Notes: generated by a model not told the origin, from the letters alone. Positions 8,184-17,895 are shown, numbered from the stretch's first letter. The stretch is 47,746 nucleotides of DNA from an uncultured Opitutaceae bacterium (GCA_903916755.1 CAIWXW010000130.1:1-47746); one strand, 5' to 3'. Program-made: numbers and translations.

Positions 8184-9098
8184 ATGAAACCCCTTCCCCT
8201 TGCCCTCTTGCTCGGCGGCCTGCTTGCGGCCGGCCTTTCCGCCCGCGCCAGCGACCCGTCCCCGCCGGTATCCCTCGAGGGTGTGATTGATTTTCACAGC
8301 CATTCCTCGCCGGACGTGACCAAGCGCTCCGTGGACAGCTTCGCGGTGGTGCGCAACGCGAAGGCGGCCGGCATGCGGGCTGTCGTGCTTAAGAACCACT
8401 ATGTCTCCACCGCTGCGCTGGCCGAGGTGGCCATGGACCAGGTCGGCGGCATCGAGGTCTACGGCGGCATCGTCCTGAACCGCTCCAATGGCGGCATCAA
8501 TCCCGAGGCGGTGCGCCGGATGGTGGAGGTGGAGGGCCATCGCGGCAAGGTGGTCTGGCTGCCGACCTTCGACGCGGAAAATCAGGTCAAGTTTGACCAT
8601 ACCGGCCGCCCATTCGTGCCCGTGGTCAAGGATGGCCGGCCAGTTCCCGCCCTGGCCGAGATTTTTCAGCTCGTGGCCGCCAACGACCTCATCTTCGCGA
8701 CCGGGCATTCCTCGCCCGCGGAGTCGCTGATCCTGCTCGACGCGGCCCGCAAGGCGGGAGTGAAGCGGCTGCTGGTGACGCATGTGCTGTCCGCCTCGAC
8801 CCGCGCCACGATCGAGCAAATGAAGCTCATGGCCGGCCTGGGTGCGACCTTGGAGGTGGTCTGGCTCGCCCATCTGGGAAATAATCCCCTCCCGGTATCG
8901 GTCTGCGTGCAGGCGATCCAGGCCGTGGGCGCCGAGCATTTCCTGATGTCGTCGGACCTGGGCCAGCCTGGCAATCCGGTGCATACGCAGGGACTCCGGG
9001 ACTTCATCACGGCGCTCAAGGCGGGAGGAATCAGCGATCGTGAGATTGGGCTGATTACCCGCCAGAACCCCGCGCGTCTGCTCGGGCTCGATCCGTAG
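8184..9098 (+). CDS. Exported DUF6282-like metal-dependent hydrolase
   Basis: 304 residues with a clear signal peptide (MKPLPLALLLGGLLAAGLSARA). The rest looks like a metallo-hydrolase barrel of the amidohydrolase/PHP type: DFHSHSSPDV at the first strand gives paired histidines, with later metal-type histidines in ATGHSSPAES and LVTHVL. It resembles DUF6282-family proteins, whose reaction is not established. The ATG at 8184 is preferred to a TTG six codons earlier because it starts the signal peptide cleanly and follows the CCACCCC tract seen at other genes here. It lies 96 bases after the antiporter on the same strand and may be the last gene of that cluster or a separate unit. Confidence 0.72.
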   Translation: MKPLPLALLLGGLLAAGLSARASDPSPPVSLEGVIDFHSHSSPDVTKRSVDSFAVVRNAKAAGMRAVVLKNHYVSTAALAEVAMDQVGGIEVYGGIVLNRSNGGINPEAVRRMVEVEGHRGKVVWLPTFDAENQVKFDHTGRPFVPVVKDGRPVPALAEIFQLVAANDLIFATGHSSPAESLILLDAARKAGVKRLLVTHVLSASTRATIEQMKLMAGLGATLEVVWLAHLGNNPLPVSVCVQAIQAVGAEHFLMSSDLGQPGNPVHTQGLRDFITALKAGGISDREIGLITRQNPARLLGLDP

Positions 9099-9245
9099 GA
9101 GTGGCGGGACCGGGTGCGGCCCGCGCGCCGTCCGCCTGTCCGTTGCTCGGAAGGGACCGGCTGGACATCGCGGCCGGGGTGGTGAAGGGCAAACCCGTTC
9201 TTGTGCCCTGAATGCCTCGGGGGCGGCGCGGAGCCGGGGCGGCCC

Positions 9246-11579
9246 TCACCCCTCGATCACGGCGACTTCCTGGTCGAGAATGGAGCGCAGTTCAAAGCGC
9301 GTCCAGCCGTCGGCCGCGGCCAGCGCGGGCTTTTCTCCGGAAACGAGCAGGCGCAGGGAGCGGCCGCGCAGGTCGGCCGGCAGGCGGACCCCGATTTTCA
9401 ACGGGCCGACCGGGATCAATTCCTCCACGGGCCCGCGCCAGGTGGCGGCATTCGTCAGATTGACGAGGTGGACGATCGCGCGGCCGGGCTGGCGGTAAAG
9501 GTGGGCGTCGATCACGCCCGGGCCCTCGACGCTCAACGGAATGTCGTCGCGCGCGGCCCAGCGCAGCAGATTGCCGAGCAGGCGGCCGAAGTCGGCCGTG
9601 TTGGTGCGGGCATACCGGCGGTCGAGATCGGCGGCGAGGTAAGCCACGCGCCCAAAGCCGGGGCGTTCGTTCACGATCAGACCGGGAAGGTCGGTATGGT
9701 CATGCTGCGACCAGATCGCCTCGGGCGGCGCCGCCGGACGCGAAGGGACGAAGGTCAGCAGGACCGAGGCGGACGGATCGACCGTGAGCGGTTCGAGCGT
9801 GCCCCCAAAAAGCAGGAGGTCGGTCTCCTCGAAGCCCCGGAGCACCGGGTGGCGCGTCCCCGTGACGGGTGGCTCGCCGGCCATGTGCGGGCCAAACACC
9901 TGGGCGCGCAGCTCCGGGGTCAGGCGCAGGTAGGTCTGCTCGTTGGCCGCGGCCGACCGGCGGCGCGTCGCCTCGTGGCGCGCGCTATGGCTGGGAGGGA
10001 GGCTCACCCCGAACAGGTCCGCCAGGGCGAGGTCCGGGCGCGCATCGCCCCAGGAGTCGCACAGGCTGGCCGCCCCGCTCGCGATCAAGCCGCCGCCCTT
10101 TTGCACAAATCGGCGCACGCTGGCGACCTGCCCGTCGGTCAGGGTGCCGAGATTGGGCAGGATGAGCAGGCGCAGGCCGGCGGCATCGCGCTCGAGGTCG
10201 TCGGCGTGCACCATCTGATAGGGGATCCGCTCGCGCAGCAGCGCCTCAGTGAAGCCCCGCTGCGGCGCGCTGACCTGGGCCTCGGCGTCGTCGCGCCCGA
10301 AGAAGTCATGGTTCCGCTGGGAATAAAGGACTCCGACCGTCGCGAGCGGCTGTCGGTGCACGAGAAACTCCTCGTGGCGCGGGAGCCAGCCGCTCAGCGC
10401 GAGCGGCGTCGCGTACATGCGGCGGTCCTCGTGGTACGCGTTGATGAAGTGCCATTTCACCTGCATGCCGGCGGCGATGCCGTCGATCGCCCACAGCCGC
10501 ACCTCCGGTTCCGGTTTGCTGGCCAGGCGGAAATCGGACCCGCCGGCCATGGTCTCCGCCTCGTAGGTCGCGATGCTCTCCGGCGCGAGCTTGTCCCAGC
10601 CCAGCATGCCATTAACCAGCCGGCCGGTCACCCCGTTCGCCTCGAAACCCGTCCCGTCCGAGCGATGCTGGTTGTCGAGCATGAGGATCTTCACCCGGCG
10701 GCAAATCTCGCGATAGTCGCGGAAACCCTCCGCCGCGCCGGCAATGTTGCCGCCCATCTGGCCGACCCACAGGCAGTCCGGGCCTCCGGCGGCGCTCACG
10801 ACCCGGTTGTACTGGTCCCAGTTTTCGAGGCGGGAGGCGTAGCTCCATTCGATCCAGGCGCGAAAGGCGGTGTCCTTCCAATCCCAGGCCTGCGGCAGGC
10901 TGTGCCCGCGATCGGCCTGGAACTTGCCCTTGCAGTTGTCGCAGTAGCAGATGCTTTTCCGCGGCAGGCCGCTCCAGCTGTTGTCGGCGAAACCCTCCGG
11001 ATGATAGGTGCCGGCGATCTCGGTGAGGATCGCCGGAATATGCTCGCGGAAGTATCCGCCGTTGACGCAAGGCACGTAAAGATTGCGGGCGCGGTACGCC
11101 CGCCCGGTCGCGTCGACCGTGAACCACCCGGGGTGGGCCCGGTAGGCGGTGTCGTCGGCGCCATTCGAGTCCATGCGGGCGAAGACGGCGAGTCCGTCTT
11201 CGTGCGCGGCCCGGCACAACTCGCCGAACAGGTCGCGGTCGCCGAGAAACTGCGCGCGGCGCTGCCCGGGCACCCGGGTGGGATAGAACGCCACGATGCC
11301 GCCGGCGTTGACCACGATGCCTTGCGTCTGCGTGCGCTTCCACTGCGCGCGCCACCACGGCAGGTCGAAGCGCGTGGGGTCGAGCTCCGAGATGTTGATC
11401 AGCATCCAGCGCAGGGAGCGGCGATACCAGGGCGGGGCGCCGCGGGCCGGAGCGGCGTCGCCGGCCGCCAGGCGCAGCGGGCGCGCATAGGCGAGCATCG
11501 CGGTGGCGATCGCCGACTGTTTCAGGAAATTCCGGCGGCTGCTGCCGCCAGGGGTTGGAACCGGGGCATCGGAATTCAT
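9246..11579 (-). CDS. Tat-exported glycoside-hydrolase-like protein
   Basis: 777 residues. The N-terminus carries a twin-arginine signal (SRRNFLKQSAIATAMLAYA). A TIM-barrel-like region of about 60-420 contains WYRRSLRWMLINISELDPTR, GIVVNAGGIVAFYPTR and a CYCDNCKGKFQ stretch. It recalls the hypothetical glycoside hydrolase 6 group and other family-29/42-like barrels. A flavodoxin-like beta-galactosidase-trimerisation-type domain follows at about 450-600 (LILPNLGTLTDGQVASVRRFVQKGGGLIASG). No catalytic acid could be named, and the substrate is unknown. The ATG sits behind CCACCCCACCCC, one of the clearest C-rich leaders in the window. A long open frame on the plus strand across this gene is a GC-skew shadow. 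Confidence 0.75.
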   Translation of the reverse strand: MNSDAPVPTPGGSSRRNFLKQSAIATAMLAYARPLRLAAGDAAPARGAPPWYRRSLRWMLINISELDPTRFDLPWWRAQWKRTQTQGIVVNAGGIVAFYPTRVPGQRRAQFLGDRDLFGELCRAAHEDGLAVFARMDSNGADDTAYRAHPGWFTVDATGRAYRARNLYVPCVNGGYFREHIPAILTEIAGTYHPEGFADNSWSGLPRKSICYCDNCKGKFQADRGHSLPQAWDWKDTAFRAWIEWSYASRLENWDQYNRVVSAAGGPDCLWVGQMGGNIAGAAEGFRDYREICRRVKILMLDNQHRSDGTGFEANGVTGRLVNGMLGWDKLAPESIATYEAETMAGGSDFRLASKPEPEVRLWAIDGIAAGMQVKWHFINAYHEDRRMYATPLALSGWLPRHEEFLVHRQPLATVGVLYSQRNHDFFGRDDAEAQVSAPQRGFTEALLRERIPYQMVHADDLERDAAGLRLLILPNLGTLTDGQVASVRRFVQKGGGLIASGAASLCDSWGDARPDLALADLFGVSLPPSHSARHEATRRRSAAANEQTYLRLTPELRAQVFGPHMAGEPPVTGTRHPVLRGFEETDLLLFGGTLEPLTVDPSASVLLTFVPSRPAAPPEAIWSQHDHTDLPGLIVNERPGFGRVAYLAADLDRRYARTNTADFGRLLGNLLRWAARDDIPLSVEGPGVIDAHLYRQPGRAIVHLVNLTNAATWRGPVEELIPVGPLKIGVRLPADLRGRSLRLLVSGEKPALAAADGWTRFELRSILDQEVAVIEG

Positions 11580-11672
11580 GGGGTGGGGTGGCGGCCGAGG
11601 CTACCGTGGGGCTGCGCGGCGGGAAGCCCAATTCCAATCCCCGGATGGCAGGCGTGATTGGCCCGGGGCCGC

Positions 11673-13697
11673 TCACCGCCCGGTTCGGAGGGCCTGCAGG
11701 TTAGACAGGCTCTTGACCACGGCAATGAGTTCGGCGGGTGCGATCGGCTTGGCGATATGCGTCTGAAACCCCGCCTGCAGCGCTCGCATCCGGTCTTCGG
11801 GCCGGGCGAGCGCGGTCAGGGCTGCCGCGGGCACCGATGCGCCGCCCGGCGCGCGACGCAGGCGCCGCGCGAATTCGTACCCGTCGTGGATCGGCATCCC
11901 GATGTCGCTCAGGATCACATCCGGCACCTCGGCCGCGAATGCCGCCATCGCCTCCTCCACCGAGGCGGCGGCGACAACTTTCGCATGACGGGCCGAGAGG
12001 ATGCGCCTGATGACCTCGAGGGAGTCCCGGTCGTCGTCGACCACGAGCACCCTTATTCCCGACAATTCCTCCATTGACGGCATCTCGGACGCCGGAGAAG
12101 CGACCGCGACCTCCGGCCGATCATGGCGCTCCGGCATCGAGGGCGCGACCGGCAGAGAGACCGAGAATCTCGCGCCCGCTCCGAGGCCCGGGCTTTCCGC
12201 CCGCACCGATCCGCCATGCAGTTCCACCAATTGCCGCACGAGCGCCAGCCCGATGCCCAGGCCCCCGAACTGGCGCGTGATCGAAGAATCCGCCTGGCGG
12301 AAGCGGTCAAAGACGAAGGGCAGGAAATCACCCGCAATGCCGCGCCCATTGTCGGAGACGATGATTTCCACCTGGGCATCGATGCGGTCGATCGTGACGA
12401 CGACCCGCCCGCCGCTCGGCGTGAACTTGATCCCGTTCGCCAGCAGGTTCCAGATCACCTGCTGCAGCCGGCGTTTGTCGCCCATGATGCCAGCGCTTCT
12501 TTCCGGCAAAACGGCCTCAATGACCACCCGTTTCAGATCGGCCGTGGGACGGATGGCGGTGATGGCGTCCCGCACGACTTGGCCGATCTCCAGGGACTCG
12601 ACATTGAGCGTCAGCTTGCCCGAGGTTATCCGGCCCAAGTCGAGAAGATCATCGATCATCTGGGCCTGCACGCGCGCATTGCGTTCTATGACGTCGACCC
12701 CCTCCGCCACTTCGGCGTTGCCGCCGGCGGCATCGCGCAGGATCTGGGTCCACCCTACGATGGCATTCAGCGGTGTGCGCAGTTCGTGGGAGACCGTGGC
12801 GAGAAAATCATCCTTCATGCGGTTGGCGTGCTCGGCCTGGGCGCGCGCGGTTCGCTCGCTGGCCAGAAGCTGCTCGCGCTCGGATGAGATCCGAACGAGC
12901 TCCGTGATATCCCGGGCAATCTTGGACGCTCCCACGATTTCGCCGGAGAGGTTTCGGATCGGCGAAATGGTGAGTGAAACGGGGAAGTGGCGTCCGTCCT
13001 TTCCCACGCGAATCGTCTCAAAATGCTCGACGCGTTCGCCCAGGCGCAGGCGCCCCAGGATCTTGGCCTCTTCGGTCTTCCGATCCAGGGGCACCAGCAT
13101 GAGGACGGGCTGGCCCACCGCCTCCTTGGCGGTATAGCCAAAGATGCGTTGGGCCCCGGCGTTCCAGCTCGTGATGATGCCCTCCAGGCTCTTGCTGACA
13201 ATGGCATCCTCGGAGGAGTTGACGATCGCGGCGAGCAGCAGCCCCGCCTGATGACTGCGCTTTTGTTCGGTTATATCCCGGGCGACATTCGAGGCTCCGA
13301 CGATGGCGCCATCGGATCCGCGGATCGGGGAAACCGTAATCGAGACTTCAACGAGCTGGCCGTCTTTGCGCATCCGGGTGGTTTCAAAATGCTCGACGCG
13401 TTCGCCGGTGCGGACGCGCCGGAGAATGGTTTCTTCCTCGGCTTCGCGCCCGGGCGGAAACAAGAGGGTGATGGGCCGGCCAATGGCCTCCTCCATTGAG
13501 TAGCCAAAGATGCGTTCGGCGCTTCGATTCCAACTCGTGATGGTTCCTTGAAGGTCTTTGCTGATGATCGCGTCCTCGGACGAATCAATGATGGCGGGCA
13601 GCAAGCCCGCGGCCGGGGGCGGGGAGACGGCGCGCCTGGTAAGGTCTGAAGAGTCTCGCGGCGACAGGGGGACAGGACTCTTCATGGAGGGCGGCAA
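11673..13697 (-). CDS. Hybrid sensor histidine kinase (PAS-PAS-HisKA-HATPase-REC)
   Basis: 674 residues without a membrane segment, so a cytosolic sensor. PAS domains lie at about 29-146 and 147-268 and are near-copies (SSEDAI.SK, TSWN, RIFGY, GERVEHFET recur in both). The dimerisation domain carries phospho-accepting His304 in ATVSHELRTPLNA. The ATPase domain shows its N box at about 411-425 and DNGRG at 449-453. A C-terminal receiver at about 548-665 has the acidic pocket VVDDD, likely phospho-acceptor Asp598 in LSDIGMP, Thr628 and Lys650. No output domain follows the receiver, so it probably passes phosphate to another protein. It follows the hydrolase gene on the minus strand across a 93-base gap in the direction of transcription. 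The signal sensed is not visible. Confidence 0.95.
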   Translation of the reverse strand: MPPSMKSPVPLSPRDSSDLTRRAVSPPPAAGLLPAIIDSSEDAIISKDLQGTITSWNRSAERIFGYSMEEAIGRPITLLFPPGREAEEETILRRVRTGERVEHFETTRMRKDGQLVEVSITVSPIRGSDGAIVGASNVARDITEQKRSHQAGLLLAAIVNSSEDAIVSKSLEGIITSWNAGAQRIFGYTAKEAVGQPVLMLVPLDRKTEEAKILGRLRLGERVEHFETIRVGKDGRHFPVSLTISPIRNLSGEIVGASKIARDITELVRISSEREQLLASERTARAQAEHANRMKDDFLATVSHELRTPLNAIVGWTQILRDAAGGNAEVAEGVDVIERNARVQAQMIDDLLDLGRITSGKLTLNVESLEIGQVVRDAITAIRPTADLKRVVIEAVLPERSAGIMGDKRRLQQVIWNLLANGIKFTPSGGRVVVTIDRIDAQVEIIVSDNGRGIAGDFLPFVFDRFRQADSSITRQFGGLGIGLALVRQLVELHGGSVRAESPGLGAGARFSVSLPVAPSMPERHDRPEVAVASPASEMPSMEELSGIRVLVVDDDRDSLEVIRRILSARHAKVVAAASVEEAMAAFAAEVPDVILSDIGMPIHDGYEFARRLRRAPGGASVPAAALTALARPEDRMRALQAGFQTHIAKPIAPAELIAVVKSLSNLQALRTGR

Positions 13698-14046
13698 TAG
13701 GTGGGCGGGAGGTCGGGAGCGGGCACTCTCATCGTCCTTTGGCTCTCCTAACAGTTCCCTTTAGCTTGTGGCGGGAGTAGATGGGTCGCCTTGGCTTCAA
13801 TCTCATTCGATGCCCTGGGACGAAGGAAGCTAACTCGTTACCTTAGAAGCCCTTTACGTCTGGCCGGGGTTGAACCGGCGCGCCGCTGGCCGTCACGCGC
13901 CGCGTCGCCACCTGTTTGATATCCGTTTGGTCTTACCGGGCCCGAATAGGGTTGGGTTACCGAAAGCATTCCAAAAGCATATCGGCCCGGAATGGGCTTC
14001 AATAAATTTGGGGCCAGCCCCGCCCTATCCTAACCTGATCCCTTGA
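13698..14046. other. Divergent intergenic region, no gene seen
   Basis: 349 bases between the kinase (minus) and ribokinase (plus), which must hold both promoters. The sequence is less GC-rich than the neighbouring genes. At 13863-13879 the minus strand forms a perfect five-base stem with a seven-base loop (TTCAACC), shaped like a tRNA T-arm, but no acceptor stem, anticodon arm or CCA end accompanies it. No promoter could be assigned with confidence. Confidence 0.5.
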
Positions 14047-14979
14047 ATGGCACGGATGATAAAGAACCTGATCCTCGTCGTCGGCAGTTCCAACACGGAT
14101 ATGACGGTGCGCTTAGACCGGCTGCCCGGTTCGGGCGAGACGGTGATCGGTGGCAAGTTCGCCACGGCCGCCGGCGGCAAAGGGGCGAACCAGGCGGTCG
14201 GGGCGGCGCGGGCCGGCGGGCGGGTCGCCTTTGTCGGCCGCATCGGCCGGGACGCCCTGGGCGATGCCGCCTTGGCGGTTCTGCGCCGCGAGGGAATCGA
14301 CGCGCGGTCGGTTACGCGCGATCGGGCGAGCCCTTCGGGCGTCGCGCTCATTTTCGTGGGTCGGAATGGGGAAAACAGCATCGCGGTCGCCTCCGGGGCC
14401 AATGGCCGGCTCCGGGCGGAGGACGTGGCGCGCGCCGGGCCGGTATTTCGCCGGTCGGCAATTCTGCTGGTCCAGTTGGAGACGCCGCTCGCCGCCGTGG
14501 CCCGGGCGGTGGACTTGGCGGCGCGGTGCGGTGTCCGGGTGATCCTCAATCCGGCGCCGGCGCAGCGACTGCCCAACCGCTTGCTGCGGGGGGTCTCGAT
14601 CCTGACGCCCAACCAGCACGAGGCCGAGACCCTCACGGGCATCAAGGTGAAGAACGGGCGGGATGCGGCGGCGGCGGCGGAAGCGCTCCTGGGCCGGGGC
14701 GTGGAATCCGTGGTCATCACGCGGGGTGCGCGGGGGGCCTTCGTCGCGACCGCGGGGCTTCGGCGGTCGGTCCCCGGCTTCCGGGTGAAGGCGATTGATG
14801 CGACGGCGGCGGGCGACATCTTCAACGGCGCCCTGGCGGTGGCGCTGGCGGAAGGGCGGGATCTGCTGGGCGCCGTGCGTTTCGCGCAGGCGGCCGCGGC
14901 GATTTCCGTCACCCGGCTGGGAGCGCAGTCTTCTGCCCCGACCCGGGCGCAGATTGATCGCCTGCTGCTCAGGAACTAG
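14047..14979 (+). CDS. rbsK: Ribokinase
   Basis: 310 residues of the PfkB family, closest to RbsK. Visible are the N-terminal substrate motif GSSNTD (13-18), AGGKGANQAVGAARAG (42-57), the phosphate and Mg-binding NQHEAE (189-194), and DATAAGDIFNGAL (251-263) with Asp257 as catalytic base. The C-terminal FAQAAAAISVTRLGAQ matches the E. coli enzyme pattern. It phosphorylates D-ribose to ribose-5-phosphate in the cytosol. An in-frame ATG three codons later is an alternative start. Its stop and that of the convergent esterase gene share the same CTAG (14976-14979), leaving no intergenic space. No ribose transporter genes accompany it. Confidence 0.93.
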   Translation: MARMIKNLILVVGSSNTDMTVRLDRLPGSGETVIGGKFATAAGGKGANQAVGAARAGGRVAFVGRIGRDALGDAALAVLRREGIDARSVTRDRASPSGVALIFVGRNGENSIAVASGANGRLRAEDVARAGPVFRRSAILLVQLETPLAAVARAVDLAARCGVRVILNPAPAQRLPNRLLRGVSILTPNQHEAETLTGIKVKNGRDAAAAAEALLGRGVESVVITRGARGAFVATAGLRRSVPGFRVKAIDATAAGDIFNGALAVALAEGRDLLGAVRFAQAAAAISVTRLGAQSSAPTRAQIDRLLLRN

Positions 14980-16364
14980 GAGCGGTCCGGGGCCGGGCTG
15001 GCCGGCATCGGGCCGGCCGCCGGCCGCGCGGTCCTGGGCCGGCCCGCGGGATCGGGCGGAAGCGTGAAGTGGGCGGGATCGGGCTCCGGGTGGCTGGGGT
15101 CGAAATCGCCAAAGTCGTCCACGATGAACTTCGCCAGCCCGAGGCCGCTCTGCTTGATCCCCTCCACGATGCACTTGGCCTGCAGGTAGCTCCCATATTC
15201 GATGTGGTGGGTCCGGTCGTTAAACTGGCGGCCCGCGTCGGCCCCGAGGGCGGCGTTCAGTTCAATCCCCATCGCGTTGAGATCGATCCCGGTGACCCCG
15301 AGTTCCTTCGCGGTGGCCATGGCGGCGTCGGCGTAGGCGCCGAGGCTGCTGGGGCGCTTGACCTCGCCACGCCGGGCGGAGGGCGACGCGATGATCGGGA
15401 TCGCCCCTTTTTTCTGCGCGTCGGCGACAAACCGCCGGAGGAGTTCGCGGTAGGTGGTGGCCGCGGGCGCGTAGGTCTCGGCAAAATCCTGGTTGGGGTA
15501 CATGTTCTGCGGCCCGCGGTCCTTGGAGTCGTTCGTGCCAAATTCGATCAGGACGTAGTCGCCCGGCTTGATCGAATCCAGCACCTTGTCCCAGCGGCGC
15601 TCCTTGAGGAAACCCTTCAGGGTCTCGCCGGACTCCGCATGATTGGCGACCGCCACGGCCGGCTTGAACCAGCGGGTGACCATCTGCCCCCAGCTGCTCC
15701 CCGGACCCCGCGACTGGTCGACCACGGTGGAATCCCCCAGGATGAAGAGGGTGACGGCGTCGTCCACCTTTTCGATCTCGAGGGCCGCGAGGGCGGGGAG
15801 CGCATCGCTGAAGGTCAGGGTCAGCTTGTCGTCCCAACCCAGGGAGATGGCCTGGTTGGCCGCCGGGTCCCATTCGCGGCTGTCCAGATTGACCCTGCCG
15901 CCGGTCGAGATCTGCGGCCGGCGCACGTTCACCGTGAAGGTCCGGGTCGTGAATTCTCCCGCCGCGGTATGGACGCTCTCCAGCATCAGGCGTCGGGACT
16001 CCGCCTTGACCGTCGTGGTCGCCGCAGCCACGGGGTTGCCCAGGGTGACGGTGACGCGGTAATTCCCCTCGGGCAGGGCGACAGAAAACGCGAAGGGCCG
16101 GGCGGAGGTGACGGCGCCCCGGTCACCCCGGCTGGCCACGGTTGGCGCGGGGCCAGGCTCGAATCCATAGCCAGGTTCGGTTGCATAGTGCGTCTGCGGG
16201 CTCACCGCGGTAAAACCCGGCATCGCCGGCTCGGCTCCAAATTGAAAGCGATAGCTGGAAACAGCGGGAGCGCCCATCGCGCCGGCGGCGGACCCGGGAT
16301 CCTGGGCCAGGAGCAGGCCGCTGGCAGATAGGAAGGCGGCAAGGCCAAGGCAGAGTGATTTCAT
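14976..16364 (-). CDS. Exported SGNH hydrolase, rhamnogalacturonan-acetylesterase-like
   Basis: 462 residues. After a signal peptide (about 1-20, ending LLLAQ) comes a beta-rich accessory domain at about 35-200 beginning YRFQFGAEPAMPGFTAV, like the N-terminal domain of several pectin acetylesterases. The catalytic domain shows the SGNH blocks: GDST at 210-213 with nucleophile Ser212, GTND at 276-279, and the DxxH pair Asp383/His386. This pattern fits CE12 enzymes that remove acetyl groups from rhamnogalacturonan I, consistent with the PL22-like genes nearby. The ATG at 16364 is chosen because it begins the signal peptide; the frame stays open 84 codons further upstream in divergent non-coding sequence. 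Exact substrate is inferred. Confidence 0.87.
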   Translation of the reverse strand: MKSLCLGLAAFLSASGLLLAQDPGSAAGAMGAPAVSSYRFQFGAEPAMPGFTAVSPQTHYATEPGYGFEPGPAPTVASRGDRGAVTSARPFAFSVALPEGNYRVTVTLGNPVAAATTTVKAESRRLMLESVHTAAGEFTTRTFTVNVRRPQISTGGRVNLDSREWDPAANQAISLGWDDKLTLTFSDALPALAALEIEKVDDAVTLFILGDSTVVDQSRGPGSSWGQMVTRWFKPAVAVANHAESGETLKGFLKERRWDKVLDSIKPGDYVLIEFGTNDSKDRGPQNMYPNQDFAETYAPAATTYRELLRRFVADAQKKGAIPIIASPSARRGEVKRPSSLGAYADAAMATAKELGVTGIDLNAMGIELNAALGADAGRQFNDRTHHIEYGSYLQAKCIVEGIKQSGLGLAKFIVDDFGDFDPSHPEPDPAHFTLPPDPAGRPRTARPAAGPMPASPAPDRS

Positions 16365-16770
16365 AGTTTTGAGGGTGACGGGGATTGGGGCATTGGCGCT
16401 CAGCGTTGAGAGGGTCGCGGGCAGGGAGAAGGACGGGAGGGCAACAAGGGTCAGCGAAAGATCGCCTCGGTTCAGAGGGGGTGGGGATCGTCCTGCCAGA
16501 CGGACCGCCGGGAGACAAGTTCCGAGGGCTGGCCACACGGTGGGGCATCGGTGGGTTTTCCCCGTGCCTCCCCTTCGCCGCATCCGCCGGCGGTTGACCC
16601 CCGGGCGCTGAGTCATCGATTGCCCCGGCGGATCGTTCGCCCGCCTCCTGACGGGATTCGGCTCTCGTCGGGTGTGGGTGCGATTAAGTTTCAGATCGCA
16701 AAATCGGTCGGGACGATTGTCATCGGGTCAGCCGGCCGAACCCCGATGGCCGCATAATCCCGGAATCCCC
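16365..16770. other. Divergent intergenic region with likely promoters
   Basis: 406 bases between the acetylesterase-like gene (minus) and the alpha/beta esterase (plus). Open frames here are extensions of those genes without coding character. The stretch 16681-16720 is relatively AT-rich and contains the inverted repeat listed separately. No RNA structure or small gene was recognised. Confidence 0.5.
16702..16718. promoter_or_regulatory. Inverted repeat AATCG-N7-CGATT, possible operator
   Basis: Perfect five-base arms around a seven-base centre, 52 bases before the esterase start, in the AT-rich part of the divergent region. Position and symmetry fit a repressor or activator site. A related string (AAATCGGTCG) lies 45-60 bases before the amidohydrolase gene at the right edge. 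Ten-base matches are expected by chance in a window this long, so the link is weak. Confidence 0.3.
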
Positions 16771-17895
16771 ATGAAGCCACGGTCTTTTCTCACCGCTGCG
16801 GTATTGTTAATTGGTGCCAGCATTGCCTCGGCCCAGCCCGCCGCCGCCCCGGCCGCCCGCGCCGGGGGGCGTCCCCCGGGGCCCCTGCGCGATCCGCACA
16901 GCCCGGGTTATGTCGATGCTACCGAATTGCCGGACGGGCAGGTGCCGCCCGTCGAGGCCGATGGCAATTTCATCATCGGCCGGACCCACATTCCGGCGCC
17001 GGAAATGAGCCCTGTCGCGCCGGGCGAGCCCAAGGGCACCATCTACAAATTCACGCTCCGCTCCACCGAGAGCCGCTTCTACCCGGGCATCGCGCGCGAT
17101 CAGCCCGCGGGCGGGGCCGCGGCCCCTCCCGGCGCCATGGGAGGCACCGTGACCAGCCATCCGCAGCCCTGGACGCGCACGGTCTCGGTGTACGTTCCGC
17201 AGCAATATGTCCCCGGCACCGCTGCGCCGTTCATGATCACCTGCGACGGCGATGGCCGGGCGTTCAACGTGCTCGATCACCTGATTCCGCAAAAGAAGGT
17301 GCCGGTGATGATCGTCGTCGCCATTCCCAACGGCGGCGGCGACGGGCAGGGCAGCGAGCGCGGACTGGAGTATGACACGGTTTCCGGCAAGTACAGCGAC
17401 TTTGTTGAGACCGAAGTCCTGCCGATGGCCGAGAAGGTCGCCCATGTCGTCCTGACCAAGGATCCGGACGGGCGGGCCGTGATGGGCACCAGCTCCGGCG
17501 GTTCGTGCGCGATGATCGCGGCGTGGTTTCATCCGGAGCGCTATCACCGCGTCTTCACTTTCTCCGGCACGTACGTCAATCAGCAATGGCCGACCGATCC
17601 GGAGTATCCGCACGGCGCCTGGGGATTTCATGAGACGCTGATCCCGAACAGCCCCGTCAAGCCGCTCCGGATCTACATGGAATGCGGCGACCGCGACAAC
17701 TACAACGCCCGGGATGGCATGCACGACTGGGTGCAGGCCAACGAGGCCATGGCCAAGGTGCTGACGGCGAAAGGCTATCACTACAAATTTGTCTTCGCCC
17801 GTGGTGCCGGGCACACGGACCGGCCGACCATCGGCGAACTCTACCCCACCGCGTTGGAGTGGGTTTGGCAGGGATATCCGATCACGGGCAACTAG
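16771..17895 (+). CDS. Exported alpha/beta hydrolase, enterochelin-esterase/CE1-like
   Basis: 374 residues with a signal peptide ending ASIASAQ at about 22. After a proline-rich linker and a beta-sandwich-like N-terminal part, the esterase core runs from about 135 (WTRTVSVYVPQQYVPG) to the end. The nucleophile elbow is GTSSGG (239-244, nucleophile Ser241), an acidic candidate sits in CGDRDN, and the histidine in GAGHTD. The layout matches esterase-D/enterochelin-esterase-like proteins, which include xylan and feruloyl esterases. In a cluster with pectin-type enzymes, removal of acetyl or feruloyl groups from cell-wall polysaccharide is the likely role, by context only. The ATG follows GGAATCCCC. 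Confidence 0.82.
   Translation: MKPRSFLTAAVLLIGASIASAQPAAAPAARAGGRPPGPLRDPHSPGYVDATELPDGQVPPVEADGNFIIGRTHIPAPEMSPVAPGEPKGTIYKFTLRSTESRFYPGIARDQPAGGAAAPPGAMGGTVTSHPQPWTRTVSVYVPQQYVPGTAAPFMITCDGDGRAFNVLDHLIPQKKVPVMIVVAIPNGGGDGQGSERGLEYDTVSGKYSDFVETEVLPMAEKVAHVVLTKDPDGRAVMGTSSGGSCAMIAAWFHPERYHRVFTFSGTYVNQQWPTDPEYPHGAWGFHETLIPNSPVKPLRIYMECGDRDNYNARDGMHDWVQANEAMAKVLTAKGYHYKFVFARGAGHTDRPTIGELYPTALEWVWQGYPITGN

Noticed and set aside
9201-11657. Very long plus-strand open frame across the glycoside-hydrolase-like gene
   Set aside because: Its translation is rich in Arg, Ala and Gly with no motif, while the minus strand gives a Tat signal and recognisable domains.
13863-13879. tRNA T-arm-like hairpin in the kinase/ribokinase gap
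   Set aside because: No acceptor stem, anticodon arm or CCA accompanies it, so it is not called a tRNA or remnant.
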